Shown one piece after another: positions 34,515 to 44,511 of a stretch of DNA of 64,000 nucleotides. The notes beneath the pieces are model-generated. The model saw only the letters and a list, made by a program, of their open reading frames with translations. It did not search any database and had not been told where the DNA came from. The stretch's first letter is position 1. Each line of letters opens with the position of its first letter. The stretch comes from an uncultured Lachnospiraceae bacterium. GTDB lineage: Bacteria > Bacillota > Clostridia > Lachnospirales > Lachnospiraceae. The DNA lies in the NCBI GenBank assembly GCA_910579615.1, contig CAJTUA010000009.1, positions 104,672 through 168,671 of the forward strand, written 5' to 3'. The translations under genes were made by a program, and so were the position numbers.

Positions 34515-35606
34515 CTAGCACAGCTTATCCCGGTAAAGGTCCAGCGCGCTTCTCACCACCGCGTCCATATTGTAATAGCGGTACTCCGCCAGACGTCCGA
34601 GGAAATGCACATTCTTTTCCTTTTCCATCTCTTTTTGGTAGAGTGCAAACTGCGCCTTGCAGTCCGCCGTCGGGAACGGATAGTACGGCTCCCCCTCCGC
34701 CTTCGGGAATTCCTTCATAATCGTTGTCTTTTTGTGCTGCTGCCCGGTAAGTTTCTTAAACTCCGTGATGCGCGTATAATCAAAATCATTCGGGTAATTG
34801 ACAACCGGCGCGTCCTGGAATGACTCGCAGTCATAAGTCTCCATCACAAAATCCACGCTCCGGTACGCAAGCTTCCCGTGCTTATAGCAAAAATACTCGT
34901 CCGCAGGTCCGGTATAGATGAGCGTCCCGTAATCCACCACATCCCGGATTTCATTAAAGTCCGTATTCAGCAGGATTTTGATGTTTGTGTTCTGCACCAT
35001 CGCCTCGCACATCTTCGTGTAACCGCCATGCGGCATTCCCTGGTATTTATCCGTAAAATAGCGCGTGTCACGGTTAAAGCGCAGCGGAATGCGCGAAATC
35101 ACGGAAGTATCAATGTCCGCAGGATCCACCCCCCACTGCTTTTTCGTATAGTTCTCAAAGAATTTCTGGTAGATTTCCTCCCCGACTTTGGAGAGCGCCA
35201 CATCCCGGCTTGTCTTAATCTCCTCCATCGGCACCGCACGCGCGGCAATGAATTCCTTCATCTCCCTTGGTGTCATCGACAGATTGTAAAGCTGGTTCAA
35301 TGTCTCAAGTGTAATCGGCATCGGTATCAGATTCCCGTCCACCTGTGTTAAAACGCGGTGCCAGAAATCATCCCATTTTGTAAAGCACCCCAGATATTCA
35401 TATACCTCCCTGTCGTTTGTATGGAAGATATGCGGGCCATAATTATGGATTAAAATGCCGTCCTCATTGTAGGAGTCATAGACATTCCCGCCAATATGGG
35501 CGCGTTTTTCCACCACCAGGACTTTCTCATTTTTTTCTGCGGCAATCCGCTCTGCTACGGTAAGCCCCGCAAGGCCTGCCCCCGCCACCACATAAGGATA
35601 ATACAT
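34515..35606 (-). CDS. glf: UDP-galactopyranose mutase
   Basis: 363 residues from the ATG at 35606 (AAAGGGG just upstream). A flavoenzyme that converts UDP-galactopyranose to UDP-galactofuranose, the donor for galactofuranose in surface glycans. The FAD-binding start is YVVAGAGLAGLTVAERIA. The conserved segments HIGGNVYDSY, YGPHIFHTND, KKQWGVDPADI and EPYYPFPTADC are all present, with the last near the active site. It is the one gene in this cluster with a firm biochemical assignment, and implies that galactofuranose is a component of the product. Confidence 0.96.
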   Translation of the reverse strand: MYYPYVVAGAGLAGLTVAERIAAEKNEKVLVVEKRAHIGGNVYDSYNEDGILIHNYGPHIFHTNDREVYEYLGCFTKWDDFWHRVLTQVDGNLIPMPITLETLNQLYNLSMTPREMKEFIAARAVPMEEIKTSRDVALSKVGEEIYQKFFENYTKKQWGVDPADIDTSVISRIPLRFNRDTRYFTDKYQGMPHGGYTKMCEAMVQNTNIKILLNTDFNEIRDVVDYGTLIYTGPADEYFCYKHGKLAYRSVDFVMETYDCESFQDAPVVNYPNDFDYTRITEFKKLTGQQHKKTTIMKEFPKAEGEPYYPFPTADCKAQFALYQKEMEKEKNVHFLGRLAEYRYYNMDAVVRSALDLYRDKLC

Positions 35607-35661
35607 AATTTCCCCTTTCCGCCAGGTAAATACCACCTGTCTGCCATATTCCCCGCCTGCT

Positions 35662-37884
35662 TTAAAAAAGCGGCTTTTGCACGTCGTAGATTGTCAGCTT
35701 CCAATCCCCCGCATCCTGTGTGTAAACTGGCTCGTAAGCCGCCGCAATCACATCCTCGCGCACCTCATAATCCGCACTTGTGCGGTTGTCATGGTCAACG
35801 ATGATATAGCGGATGTTATTCTTTGCGACAAGCTCCGCCAGCTCCTGCGGGCTTTCCGCCTCATACATCAGGCACACCTGTCCGTCGCGGTACGCGGTAT
35901 CATAGCCCGCTGACCACGCGAAATACTGCCATCCATTGTACAGCATTGCGCCACCTAATACCACATTGTTCAACGCGTAATTTGAAGTCAGGAAAATATC
36001 CTGTGCCGTCGCATTTTCGCGAATCCACGCTGTCACCGGCGCCTGCGTGTCAAACGCCAGATTGTTCTGCTTCTGGTTGCGGTTTAACACCGTGATATAG
36101 TCAAAAATTCCTGTAACCGTAAGCAGGCATACAAGCCCCACCGCCGCCACGCGCACCGCAATCTTTTTCTGCTCCCACATGCGCACAAGCAGATAAGCCT
36201 CCACAATGCCGAAAAGCATCATGGAAATCATAATGTACTTATGGTTCACCGTGACATCCGTTGTCAGCGACATATGGAACGCGAACAAGAACGGCGCGGC
36301 AAACGCCGCTGTCATAATGCGCCCGTGGACATCGAGCAGGATGAAAGCCGCCGCCGTCACAAAAAGCGCCGGGCCGGTCAGCCGGAAAATATAGTCAATC
36401 ACACCAAAAACCGTCCGGTTCTCGGAAATAAAGCCATAGTAAAATGATGTTGACACTGCGCTGCCGTCGATGAACGCCATGCTCTGCAAAAGGGCAAGCC
36501 CGACGGCAAATATCGCCGCCACAAGAAAATCCAGCCTGTGGTCGGACACCGCCGCCATGATAAAAAGCACCAGGAGCGCCGCGATTGTCACTGCGCCGTT
36601 CCAGAACGAGAGCGCGCCGAGTAAAACGCCTGCAAAAACCGCCGCCACAGGGTTTGCGAATTTCCAGCCCGCCACCGCAAAAAGACTCCTGCGCAGGAAA
36701 AATTTGATATGTTTCTGGATTTGCGGGTCTTCCTCCTCCGGAACACCGACCATTTCATCATCCCCCGCTGCCTTCTTTGGTTGTTCCGGCAAAACATCCA
36801 GATTGTCTTCTGTCACAATGCCCTTAAGCGTCTTCTCATCCCCCCGCTCTTTCCTTAAAAACAGGGGGCGCTTTCCCCTATCGTTTTTCTCCGCCTTCTT
36901 AATATTTTCCCATTCCAGGCGCAGACGCCCCACCATCGCATACAGGTGCGGCGTAAAAAGAATCAGGACAAAGAGCAGCACACCGAGCGTAAATGCCAGA
37001 TGACGCTGGTTACAATACACATTCAGATTCCAGAGTCCCCAGTTCTCATTCGGCGTATAACCGATAAACTCCGAATTCTCCGTAAAGGCTTTCCACAAGC
37101 TTTCCCCGGGTGAGCGCTGCGCAAGGTAGCGGAACACACTCCACGAGGAGCGGAACGCAAATAAAAGACCTGCCAGGTACCCCACCGCGCGCCTGCCAAA
37201 AAGCTTTGCCGCAAATACATAAAGCAGCAGGAATGTGCTCACCATGCCGGCCAGGCTTGGGATATTGAACGCCAAATCAAGGCGTAGCCCAAGATATTCC
37301 AAATTCCCGACAAGGAACTGGAACATAAAATGGTATTTGATATCCGCCCCCGCGAAGTGCGAATACACTGTCGGGAAATTGTGCCCGCTTGAAAATGAGC
37401 GAATCATACCAAGGTGCGGCGAGAAATCGCTGAACACCGAAAGCCCGACATACAGGGTATTCCCCTCAATGCGAAACGTCGTCCAGAACAGGCGGACCGT
37501 GAGGTAGAGAACCAAAACAAAAAATGCAATCTCCCCCACCGAAGGCACCATCGTCTTTGCTTTTGGCAGGTGCAGCTCCCTCTGCATCCCGCGCACAATA
37601 TAAATCACAATCCCGCTCACAAGGAACACGCCCATGACCGCCAGGTTCGCGTACATCATGCCGTTATCAAGCCGCCGCAACGTGTAGGAGAAGATGTAGA
37701 CAAGCCATGTCATCGGAATCAGCCCGGTATATACCCATGCAGGAACCACCATAAACAGGCTGCAAAGCTTTATCTTTTCCCCCCGGAATGTTCTCCCCGC
37801 CCAGTCTGCCATGTCCGGGAACAGCAGGCCACAGATTGCACTCCCCCAGAAAACAGCTATTATCAGATATAATATCCCTAACAT
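35662..37884 (-). CDS. Large polytopic membrane protein, GT-C/DUF2298-like
   Basis: 740 residues with about 13 membrane segments. FSDFSPHLGMIRSFSSGHNFPT and ADIKYHFMFQFLVGNLEYLG lie in the region where DUF2298 proteins place their YYY loop. The C-terminal soluble part (LAELVAKNNIRYIIVDHDNR) parallels that of the 31.1-33.7 kb protein (IEKYNIEYIYVGASER). It is likely a distant paralogue acting as a lipid-linked glycosyltransferase or polymerase. A basic, charged cytoplasmic loop near residues 325-400 is unusual. GGGAGG precedes the ATG. First gene of the glycan run. Confidence 0.7.
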   Translation of the reverse strand: MLGILYLIIAVFWGSAICGLLFPDMADWAGRTFRGEKIKLCSLFMVVPAWVYTGLIPMTWLVYIFSYTLRRLDNGMMYANLAVMGVFLVSGIVIYIVRGMQRELHLPKAKTMVPSVGEIAFFVLVLYLTVRLFWTTFRIEGNTLYVGLSVFSDFSPHLGMIRSFSSGHNFPTVYSHFAGADIKYHFMFQFLVGNLEYLGLRLDLAFNIPSLAGMVSTFLLLYVFAAKLFGRRAVGYLAGLLFAFRSSWSVFRYLAQRSPGESLWKAFTENSEFIGYTPNENWGLWNLNVYCNQRHLAFTLGVLLFVLILFTPHLYAMVGRLRLEWENIKKAEKNDRGKRPLFLRKERGDEKTLKGIVTEDNLDVLPEQPKKAAGDDEMVGVPEEEDPQIQKHIKFFLRRSLFAVAGWKFANPVAAVFAGVLLGALSFWNGAVTIAALLVLFIMAAVSDHRLDFLVAAIFAVGLALLQSMAFIDGSAVSTSFYYGFISENRTVFGVIDYIFRLTGPALFVTAAAFILLDVHGRIMTAAFAAPFLFAFHMSLTTDVTVNHKYIMISMMLFGIVEAYLLVRMWEQKKIAVRVAAVGLVCLLTVTGIFDYITVLNRNQKQNNLAFDTQAPVTAWIRENATAQDIFLTSNYALNNVVLGGAMLYNGWQYFAWSAGYDTAYRDGQVCLMYEAESPQELAELVAKNNIRYIIVDHDNRTSADYEVREDVIAAAYEPVYTQDAGDWKLTIYDVQKPLF

Positions 37885-37936
37885 TCAAAAACCTCCCATG
37901 TGGAAATTTTGTTTCTGTAAACAGAGACTTTTCCTC

Positions 37937-39886
37937 CTACGCAAAAAACTTACAATCCTCAACGGTAATCGAGGAAAGCTGCTCTTTTGTCGGCGTCCCG
38001 TAGCCTACGACACGGTTTGCCTGCGCCGCTACCATCTTTTCAAACAGATTGCGGATTCCCCTCGCATTCCCGAAATCCGCCTTCTCCTGTGGACCAAGCC
38101 GCCCCAGATAAGCGCGCACCGCAACCGCAACCTCATCTTCAAGCGAAAATCCGGATTTTTTCGCCATCCCGATAAGAATGTCAATCAGTTCATCATCCCC
38201 ATAATCCGGGAAATCGATAAATTTATTAAAACGCGAAATCAGCCCCGTGTTGGATTTTAAGAAATTCTCCATCTCCTGTGTGTAGCCCGCCACGATAATC
38301 ACCAAATCCTCGCGGTAATCTTCCATCAGCTTTACAAGCATATCAATCGCTTCCGTTCCGAAATCATTGCCTCCCACGGCATTCGAGAGCGTGTACGCCT
38401 CATCAATAAAAAGGATGCCGCCCCTTGCCTTGTCCACGACCTCCTTGACTTTAAGCGCTGTCTGCCCGACATAGCCCGCCACAAGCCCCGCGCGGTCCGT
38501 CTCAATCATCATCCCCTTGCTTAACACCCCAAGTTCACGGTAAATCTCGGCAATCAGCCGCGCCACCGTCGTCTTCCCGGTACCTGGGTTCCCGGTAAAT
38601 ACCATATGGTAGGACATCGGCATTCCCGGCAGATGGTATTCCTCCCGCATCTTGCGCACGCGGATAAGGTTAATCAGGGAGCGGATTTCCTCCTTTACCC
38701 CGTCAAGGCCGACCAGCTCATCCAATCGGTTCATCAGCTTTTCCATGCGCTTTGCCCGGAAAGAAGCGAGTGCCGCGCGCGTTGCTGCTTCTTTGTCCAC
38801 CACCGGTTCCGGCTCGGTTTTTGGCGCAGGTTCCGGTTTTTGTGTGATTTCTGGTTTTTGTTCCAACTCCGGCTTTTGCGTGATTTCCGGTTTTTGTCCG
38901 GATTCCGGTAAAGGCTCTTCTTTTTTTGCTTCCCCCTCTTCCCCCTCATCTTCCTGCAAAACCGCCGCAGTCCCAAGAACAACGGGGGAACGCGGGCGGG
39001 TTCCCGACAGCAGGATTTCCGCAGCGCTCTGTACCGTCACGGCAAATTCGTCTTCTTCCGCACCCTCCGGTTCTGCCATGCAGACAAGCTCGTCAATCTC
39101 ATCGTACTCTTCCTCGTAGAACTCAGCTTCCTCCTCGTCCTCCGAATAGCCATAACCGTCACCCGAATCCATAAACTCCTCCATGTGGCTATCCTCCGGA
39201 TTTACCGTGGCTCCGCCCCCTTCCGGCAGCTTCTCCTCCTTTTCCTCGATGAGGAACGCTTCCTTTTTATAAGCGGCAAAATCCCCTCCTGCCTTCTTTA
39301 AAAGGACGGTATTTCCCTCCAAATCCCCCATGCAGATTTTATGGAAAATATATTGCTCGTCCACACAGGCACCGCGGCTGTTCGCATTTTGGACAAACGC
39401 CTGGATGCGCCCGTAATATTCCCTCACATAATGCGTAACAACCATGTCCGTCCTGCGGTTGATATACGCAAGCGCAAAGATAATATTTAACAATGCGTCA
39501 AAAAACAGCCCTGTCATACTGCTATGGTGCTCCACATCGCGCAGGCTGCAAAGCTGCAGCAGAATCGGCGGCGCAAGCACAAGCTTCTTTGCCTCCTGTG
39601 CATTTTCCTGTGTAATCCCGGTTCTTTTTTCAATTCCGAGCGGATTCTGGCCGGTCATGCCGATAATCATCCCAAGCGTCTCTTCGTCTTCTGCCTGAAT
39701 GTAACCTGCCACCTGCACCAGAAGTGCCTGTATATAAAGTGCAAGGAAATCCTCAATCTGACGGTTTAAAATCATTAGCGGATTCTGCCAATACCCTTCT
39801 TCCTCAAGGGTGGCGCAGTAGTCCCGCAGTATATCATAATTTTCCTTCGCAATCGCATAAAGCTTTTCGTTTGGATAGGCCCTCAA
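37937..39886 (-). CDS. SpoVK / CbxX-CfxQ-type AAA ATPase with long N-terminal extension, TTG start
   Basis: 649 residues from a TTG at 39886, with AGGAGG 8 nt upstream. Residues 1-200 are a helical domain of unknown role, followed by an acidic low-complexity region and a KPEITQKPE-type repeat (about 325-370). The AAA module has Walker A GNPGTGKT (432-439), Walker B LFIDEA (492-497) and the pore-region RAGLVAGYVGQTA. Family members include sporulation protein SpoVK and rubisco-activase-like CbbX. A chaperone-like remodelling role in sporulation is plausible, but the extension is not typical of SpoVK. Confidence 0.8.
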   Translation of the reverse strand: MRAYPNEKLYAIAKENYDILRDYCATLEEEGYWQNPLMILNRQIEDFLALYIQALLVQVAGYIQAEDEETLGMIIGMTGQNPLGIEKRTGITQENAQEAKKLVLAPPILLQLCSLRDVEHHSSMTGLFFDALLNIIFALAYINRRTDMVVTHYVREYYGRIQAFVQNANSRGACVDEQYIFHKICMGDLEGNTVLLKKAGGDFAAYKKEAFLIEEKEEKLPEGGGATVNPEDSHMEEFMDSGDGYGYSEDEEEAEFYEEEYDEIDELVCMAEPEGAEEDEFAVTVQSAAEILLSGTRPRSPVVLGTAAVLQEDEGEEGEAKKEEPLPESGQKPEITQKPELEQKPEITQKPEPAPKTEPEPVVDKEAATRAALASFRAKRMEKLMNRLDELVGLDGVKEEIRSLINLIRVRKMREEYHLPGMPMSYHMVFTGNPGTGKTTVARLIAEIYRELGVLSKGMMIETDRAGLVAGYVGQTALKVKEVVDKARGGILFIDEAYTLSNAVGGNDFGTEAIDMLVKLMEDYREDLVIIVAGYTQEMENFLKSNTGLISRFNKFIDFPDYGDDELIDILIGMAKKSGFSLEDEVAVAVRAYLGRLGPQEKADFGNARGIRNLFEKMVAAQANRVVGYGTPTKEQLSSITVEDCKFFA

Positions 39887-39950
39887 ATCTATAACCTCCT
39901 GTCCTTCTATATAGAACTTACTTCCCGCACATTATACCACGAATTCCTGT

Positions 39951-41969
39951 TCAATGAAAGACCTTTTCACTTTTTATGCCAATCTCTGAACAAACGTGCA
40001 GATATTCCTCCTGCGTCAGCCCTTCCGCCGCCGCGTTCGCGGCCGTGAGCATGTCCGCATCCCGATAAATATCTGCCAGTTCAAACTGCATTTCCCCGCT
40101 CTGGCGCACGCCGAACACATCGCCTGGTCCCCTGAGCTTTAAATCTTCCCCGGCAATGTAAAAGCCGTCGTTGGAACGGTTCATAATCTCCAGGCGCTCC
40201 CTCGCCTTCTCGTCCTGCGAGCCATTGACAAAAATGCAGTACGACTGGTGCGCCCCCCTGCCGACGCGCCCCCGCAGCTGATGCAGCTGCGCTAACCCAA
40301 ACCGCTCGGCATCCTCAATCATCATCACGGTCGCGTTGGGAACATTGACACCGACCTCGACAACGGTCGTTGAAACAAGTACCTGAATCTTCCCCTGCGC
40401 AAACTGTTCCATCAGGTCATTTTTCAACACCGCCTTCTGCTTGCCGTGCAATGCCTCCACCGTCACCTGTTCCGGAAGCTCCTCGCGCAGCCGCCTTGTA
40501 TATTCCGTGACATTTTCCGCCTCAATCTCCTCGCTCTGCTCCACCATCGGGCAAATCACGTAAGCCTGCCTGCCCTCCTGCACCTGCTTTGCAATAAAGC
40601 GGAATGCCGTTGGGCGGTAGGAGGTTCCAACAACACAGTTTTTGATTGGCAGGCGCTCCGCCGGGAGCTCTTTTATCAAAGAGACATCCAGGTCACCGTA
40701 GAGTACAATTGCAAGCGTCCTTGGAATCGGCGTTGCACTCATGACAAGCACATGTACATATTCTCCCTTCCCCGCGAGGCTTTCGCGCTGCCGCACCCCA
40801 AAGCGGTGCTGCTCGTCCGTTATGACAAGTGCCAGTTTATCGTAGAGCACCTTCTCTTGTATCAGCGCATGCGTCCCAATCACCACATCCGCTTCATGCC
40901 CTGCAATCCGCGCGCAGGCAGCCTTCTTTGCCGCCGCGCCCATTGAGCCGACAAGCAGCTCCACCCGGACGCCAAGGGGCTCAAATGCCGCACGCATCGA
41001 CTCGTAATGCTGCCTTGCAAGCACCTCCGTCGGTGCCATAATGCAGCCCTGATAGCCATTTGTGGCAGCAAGCAGCAGCGCGTACTCCGCAAGCACGGTC
41101 TTTCCAGAACCGACATCGCCCTGAAGCAGGCGGTTCATGGTATACTCCCCCGTCATATCCTTGCGGATATCCTTTAATGCCTCCTCCTGCCCTGCCGTGA
41201 GCTGGTACGGAAGGCTTTGCAGGAACTGCCTGCATGTTTCGGTTTCCTTTATCAAAAAATGGTTTTTCTCCAGAAGGCGGCTTTCCTTCTGCTTGCGCAG
41301 GCAGACTGCAAAGCGGAAAAACTCATCAAACACAAGGCGCTTCCTTGCATCAAGCATTGTTTCCATTGATTTCGGAAAATGGATTTCCCCAAGCGCCGCC
41401 TTCTGCGAAATCAATTTATTTTGCTTTACAATCCGCTTCGGCAGATAGTCCTCCCCCGCCTCAAGCAGACAAAGCGCCTGATTTGCCGCCTTTTGCAGCG
41501 CGCGGTTTGTCAGTCCTGCCGTCAGCGGGTAGATTGGCTGTAAGACATGCAAAAGTATGCGGTATTCCTCTTTTTTGTATATCTTTGGCTGGTCCATCAC
41601 AAGCGCCGCGCCCTTGCGGACAATCCTGCCCCGGAAAATATAGTGTGTCCCCCGTTTCAATACATTTTTTAAATACACCTGGTTGAACCAGGTCAGGCGT
41701 ATCGTCCCGCTCATATCCTGGGCATTGCACGAGACAACCGTAAGCCCTTTCATGCGCTTTACTTCCGCAAAGGTCGCAATCCCCGCCTCAATCGCCATAA
41801 CACTGCCCTCCCGCAGATTTGCGATTGGCACAGGAAGCTCGTACACCTCATAATCCCTTGGGTAATGGTGCAACAGGTCGCCCACCGTAAAAATTTCAAG
41901 CTTCGCAAGCATCTGCGCTGTCTTTTCCCCGATTCCCTTTACCGATTCCACTGAATCACTCTGCTGCAT
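39951..41969 (-). CDS. recG: ATP-dependent DNA helicase RecG
   Basis: 672 residues, normal length. An N-terminal wedge/OB domain is followed by the superfamily 2 helicase motor: Walker A GDVGSGKT, DEQH box in VITDEQHRFGVRQR, MSATPIPRT, and GRVGRGAHQSYC. RecG remodels stalled forks and branch-migrates Holliday junctions. The order DAK2 protein then recG is conserved in Firmicutes. The 200 nt upstream of it holds a 15 bp inverted repeat. Confidence 0.97.
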   Translation of the reverse strand: MQQSDSVESVKGIGEKTAQMLAKLEIFTVGDLLHHYPRDYEVYELPVPIANLREGSVMAIEAGIATFAEVKRMKGLTVVSCNAQDMSGTIRLTWFNQVYLKNVLKRGTHYIFRGRIVRKGAALVMDQPKIYKKEEYRILLHVLQPIYPLTAGLTNRALQKAANQALCLLEAGEDYLPKRIVKQNKLISQKAALGEIHFPKSMETMLDARKRLVFDEFFRFAVCLRKQKESRLLEKNHFLIKETETCRQFLQSLPYQLTAGQEEALKDIRKDMTGEYTMNRLLQGDVGSGKTVLAEYALLLAATNGYQGCIMAPTEVLARQHYESMRAAFEPLGVRVELLVGSMGAAAKKAACARIAGHEADVVIGTHALIQEKVLYDKLALVITDEQHRFGVRQRESLAGKGEYVHVLVMSATPIPRTLAIVLYGDLDVSLIKELPAERLPIKNCVVGTSYRPTAFRFIAKQVQEGRQAYVICPMVEQSEEIEAENVTEYTRRLREELPEQVTVEALHGKQKAVLKNDLMEQFAQGKIQVLVSTTVVEVGVNVPNATVMMIEDAERFGLAQLHQLRGRVGRGAHQSYCIFVNGSQDEKARERLEIMNRSNDGFYIAGEDLKLRGPGDVFGVRQSGEMQFELADIYRDADMLTAANAAAEGLTQEEYLHVCSEIGIKSEKVFH

Positions 41970-42037
41970 ATCCTGCCCCCGTTTTTATGCAAAAATAAAC
42001 CAGGACGTCTTTGCTGGCGTTGGCACAAGACAAATAA

Positions 42038-42131
42038 GGCTGCCGCGCGAAGAAGAAAACATACAAAATATAGCATCCGTCCAAAGAAAAGACCTCTATA
42101 TCTTGCATGATTCCTGCTTCGCGCGACAGCC
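42038..42131 (-). repeat. 15 bp inverted repeat between the DAK2 gene and recG
   Basis: GGCTGCCGCGCGAAG (42038-42052) and CTTCGCGCGACAGCC (42117-42131) are complementary with one mismatch (a G-U pair in RNA), with a 64 nt loop. No T-run follows on either strand, so this is not a standard terminator. It could fold as a leader element in front of recG. Confidence 0.6.
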
Positions 42132-42171
42132 CCCACCTGTGCGAAACGGCGAATCCTGCCACCGCCCGCCT

Positions 42172-43899
42172 TTATTCTACCGATAATACATAATAATAAA
42201 TCGGCTGTCCCCCGTCGTGCACCTCCACATCCACATCCGGATAAAGCTTCTCAATGCGTGCCGCCACAGCCTTCGCGTCATCGCGCGTCGTCTCACTGCC
42301 GTAATAAAGGCTAATCAGCTCCGAATTTTCATCCACCATCGTGTCCACCAACTCAATCGTTGTATCCGCAATGTCTTTGCCGACGGTAAGAATTGTCTTA
42401 TCATCCAACCCCATGATATCGCCCTGATGGATTTCCTTCCCATCAATGCTCGTATCGCGCACGGCATAGGTCACCTGCCCGGAACGCACGGCATGCATCC
42501 CCTCGGTCATATACTGTTCATTCTCTTTGGCAGACTTGTCATACACATAGTTAATCATCGCCGCAATCCCCTGCGGAACGGTCTTTGACGGTATCACGAC
42601 AATCTCCTTGTCCTCCGTCAGCGCCTTCGCCTGGTTTGCTGCAAGGATGATATTGCTGTTGTTCGGGAGGATAAAAATCGTGTCCGCATTGACCTGCTCA
42701 ATCGCGTTTAACATATCCTCCGTGCTCGGATTCATCGTCTGGCCGCCTTCAATCAGGTAATCCACGCCAAGCCCTTTGAATATCTCATTGATGCCGTTTC
42801 CGATGGAAACCGCAACAAAACCCACCGCCTTGCGCGGCTTGGAAGGTTTTTTCGGCTCTGCTGCCTGCGGCGTTTCCGCTGCCTTTAAGGTCATCGGCTC
42901 TTTTTTCGCCGCCTGCTTCTCCGCCTCCAAAATCACCTTCTCGTTGTGCTCCTCGCGCATATTGTCAATCTTCATCTTCGTAAGGGAACCATACGTCAAT
43001 GCCCGCTGGATTGCAAGTCCCGGGTCATTCGTATGTACGTGAACCTTTACGATATCATCGTCCGATACGACCACAATCGAGTCACCAATCGACTCAAGGA
43101 ATGCCTTAAACTCTTGCTCGGTCTGTCCTGTATACTCTTTTTCAAGCATAATGATGAATTCCGTACAGTATCCGAATTTGATATCCGATGTCGAGATGCC
43201 ATCGCTGCTTATGGCAGCATTCTCCACCTTCTGCTCTGCCGCAGCCTCTTTTTCCGGCTCCTTTACTTCAAACTCAACTTCCTTGCCAAGCATCGCCGCG
43301 TAAGCGCCCTTTACGACCTCAAGAAGCCCCTGCCCGCCGGAATCGACAACCCCCGCCTCCTTTAACACCGGCAAAAGCTCCGGCGTATAGGCAAGCACCT
43401 CCTCCATGCGCTTTATGACTTCCGCGCCAAAATATTCGAGGTCCTGCGTCTCCCCCACAAGCTGTGCAGCACGCTCCGCAGCTCCTTTTGCCACGGTAAG
43501 AATTGTTCCCTCCTTTGGCTTCATAACCGCCTTGTACGCAGTTTCCACCGCCTTCTGGAACGCATTTGCCATAACCGGCACGTCTACCGTCTCATGTTCT
43601 TTTACTTCCTTCGTAAACCCACGGAAAAGCTGTGACAAAATAACACCGGAATTGCCTCTTGCACCGCGCAGGGAGCCGGAGGATATCGCCTTCGAAAGCG
43701 ACTTCATATCCGGATTTTCGATTGCGCTGGCCTCCTTTGCCGCTGACATGATTGTCAATGTCATATTTGTTCCTGTATCGCCGTCCGGCACCGGAAAAAC
43801 ATTTAACTCATTGATATATTCTTTCTTTGCCTCGATACTTTTTGCCCCCGCCAGAAACATTTTCTGCAAAAGCGATGCATCTATCGTATTCAGACTCAC
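42172..43899 (-). CDS. DAK2/DegV-type fatty acid kinase-like protein (FakA/YloV)
   Basis: 575 residues from a GTG at 43899, with GGAGG about 11 nt upstream. The N-terminal DAK2 nucleotide-binding domain has the metal-binding NVFPVPDGDTGTNM and SLRGARGNSGVILSQ. The middle (GYCTEFIIML) and C-terminal domains (SNIILAANQA, DVEVHDGGQPIYYYVLSVE) match YloV/FakA, which phosphorylates fatty acids presented by FakB (DegV) proteins. No fakB is in the window. It is downstream of asp23 and upstream of recG. Confidence 0.92.
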   Translation of the reverse strand: MSLNTIDASLLQKMFLAGAKSIEAKKEYINELNVFPVPDGDTGTNMTLTIMSAAKEASAIENPDMKSLSKAISSGSLRGARGNSGVILSQLFRGFTKEVKEHETVDVPVMANAFQKAVETAYKAVMKPKEGTILTVAKGAAERAAQLVGETQDLEYFGAEVIKRMEEVLAYTPELLPVLKEAGVVDSGGQGLLEVVKGAYAAMLGKEVEFEVKEPEKEAAAEQKVENAAISSDGISTSDIKFGYCTEFIIMLEKEYTGQTEQEFKAFLESIGDSIVVVSDDDIVKVHVHTNDPGLAIQRALTYGSLTKMKIDNMREEHNEKVILEAEKQAAKKEPMTLKAAETPQAAEPKKPSKPRKAVGFVAVSIGNGINEIFKGLGVDYLIEGGQTMNPSTEDMLNAIEQVNADTIFILPNNSNIILAANQAKALTEDKEIVVIPSKTVPQGIAAMINYVYDKSAKENEQYMTEGMHAVRSGQVTYAVRDTSIDGKEIHQGDIMGLDDKTILTVGKDIADTTIELVDTMVDENSELISLYYGSETTRDDAKAVAARIEKLYPDVDVEVHDGGQPIYYYVLSVE

Positions 43900-43921
43900 C
43901 TGTTTTGCTCCTCCTTCCACT

Positions 43922-44281
43922 TTAATCTATCACGCGGACGCCTTCGACAAAGATATTAATCTTTGTGACCTCAAGCCCGGCAAACTCTTCGATTTTATAT
44001 TTTACATTGCTGATTAAGTTTTCCGCAACCGCGGAAATGCTCACGCCGTAGGAAACAATGATGTGAAGGTCAATAATGATTTTGTTGTCCTTTAAGGTAA
44101 CGCCGACGCCGTGCGTCAGGTTATCGCGCTTTAACAGCTTGACCAGCCCGTCTTTCATGCTGATGGATGCCATACCCACCACGCCAAAACATTCCACCGC
44201 AGAGGAACCTGCATATTTCGCTACCACGGCTGTGTCAACCGCGATTTCGCCCAGCTTGGTATTCATCATCCCATTATTCAT
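43922..44281 (-). CDS. Asp23/Gls24 family envelope stress protein
   Basis: 119 residues from the ATG at 44281, with GGGAGGG 6 nt upstream. The compact alpha/beta Asp23 domain has the family segments AVECFGVVGMAS and the repeated hydrophobic VDLHIIVSYGVSIS-type strand. Members associate with the membrane or influence cell-wall homeostasis in Firmicutes. It lies 22 nt upstream of the DAK2 gene. Confidence 0.93.
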   Translation of the reverse strand: MNNGMMNTKLGEIAVDTAVVAKYAGSSAVECFGVVGMASISMKDGLVKLLKRDNLTHGVGVTLKDNKIIIDLHIIVSYGVSISAVAENLISNVKYKIEEFAGLEVTKINIFVEGVRVID

Positions 44282-44371
44282 AAATAGCCCTCCCGTTTGA
44301 TTTTTGTTTTGCACTCTGTTTTTCGTTTTGCTTACAAATCACATTTTTTTACTGTGATTCCCTTTACACAC

Positions 44372-44400
44372 ATTATACCCTATTTTTCCAAAAATGAAAA
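44372..44400 (-). promoter_or_regulatory. Promoter candidate for asp23-DAK2 genes
   Basis: On the minus strand: TATAAT at 44372-44377, 17 bp after a poor -35 (TTTTCA), about 91 bp before the start. Confidence 0.45.
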
Positions 44401-44511
44401 CAGTTTTTTGGCGGAGAGCCAAAATTTTTCCCTGCTGCCGGAAACGGCGTAACATATCCAAACCCCAGGCGCATATAATATAACATCCCACAGCGAAAGA
44501 AGGAGGCCGCT

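Noticed and set aside
41956..42162. Small open frames between the DAK2 gene and recG
   Set aside because: No ribosome binding site, and the frames follow from the long inverted repeat.
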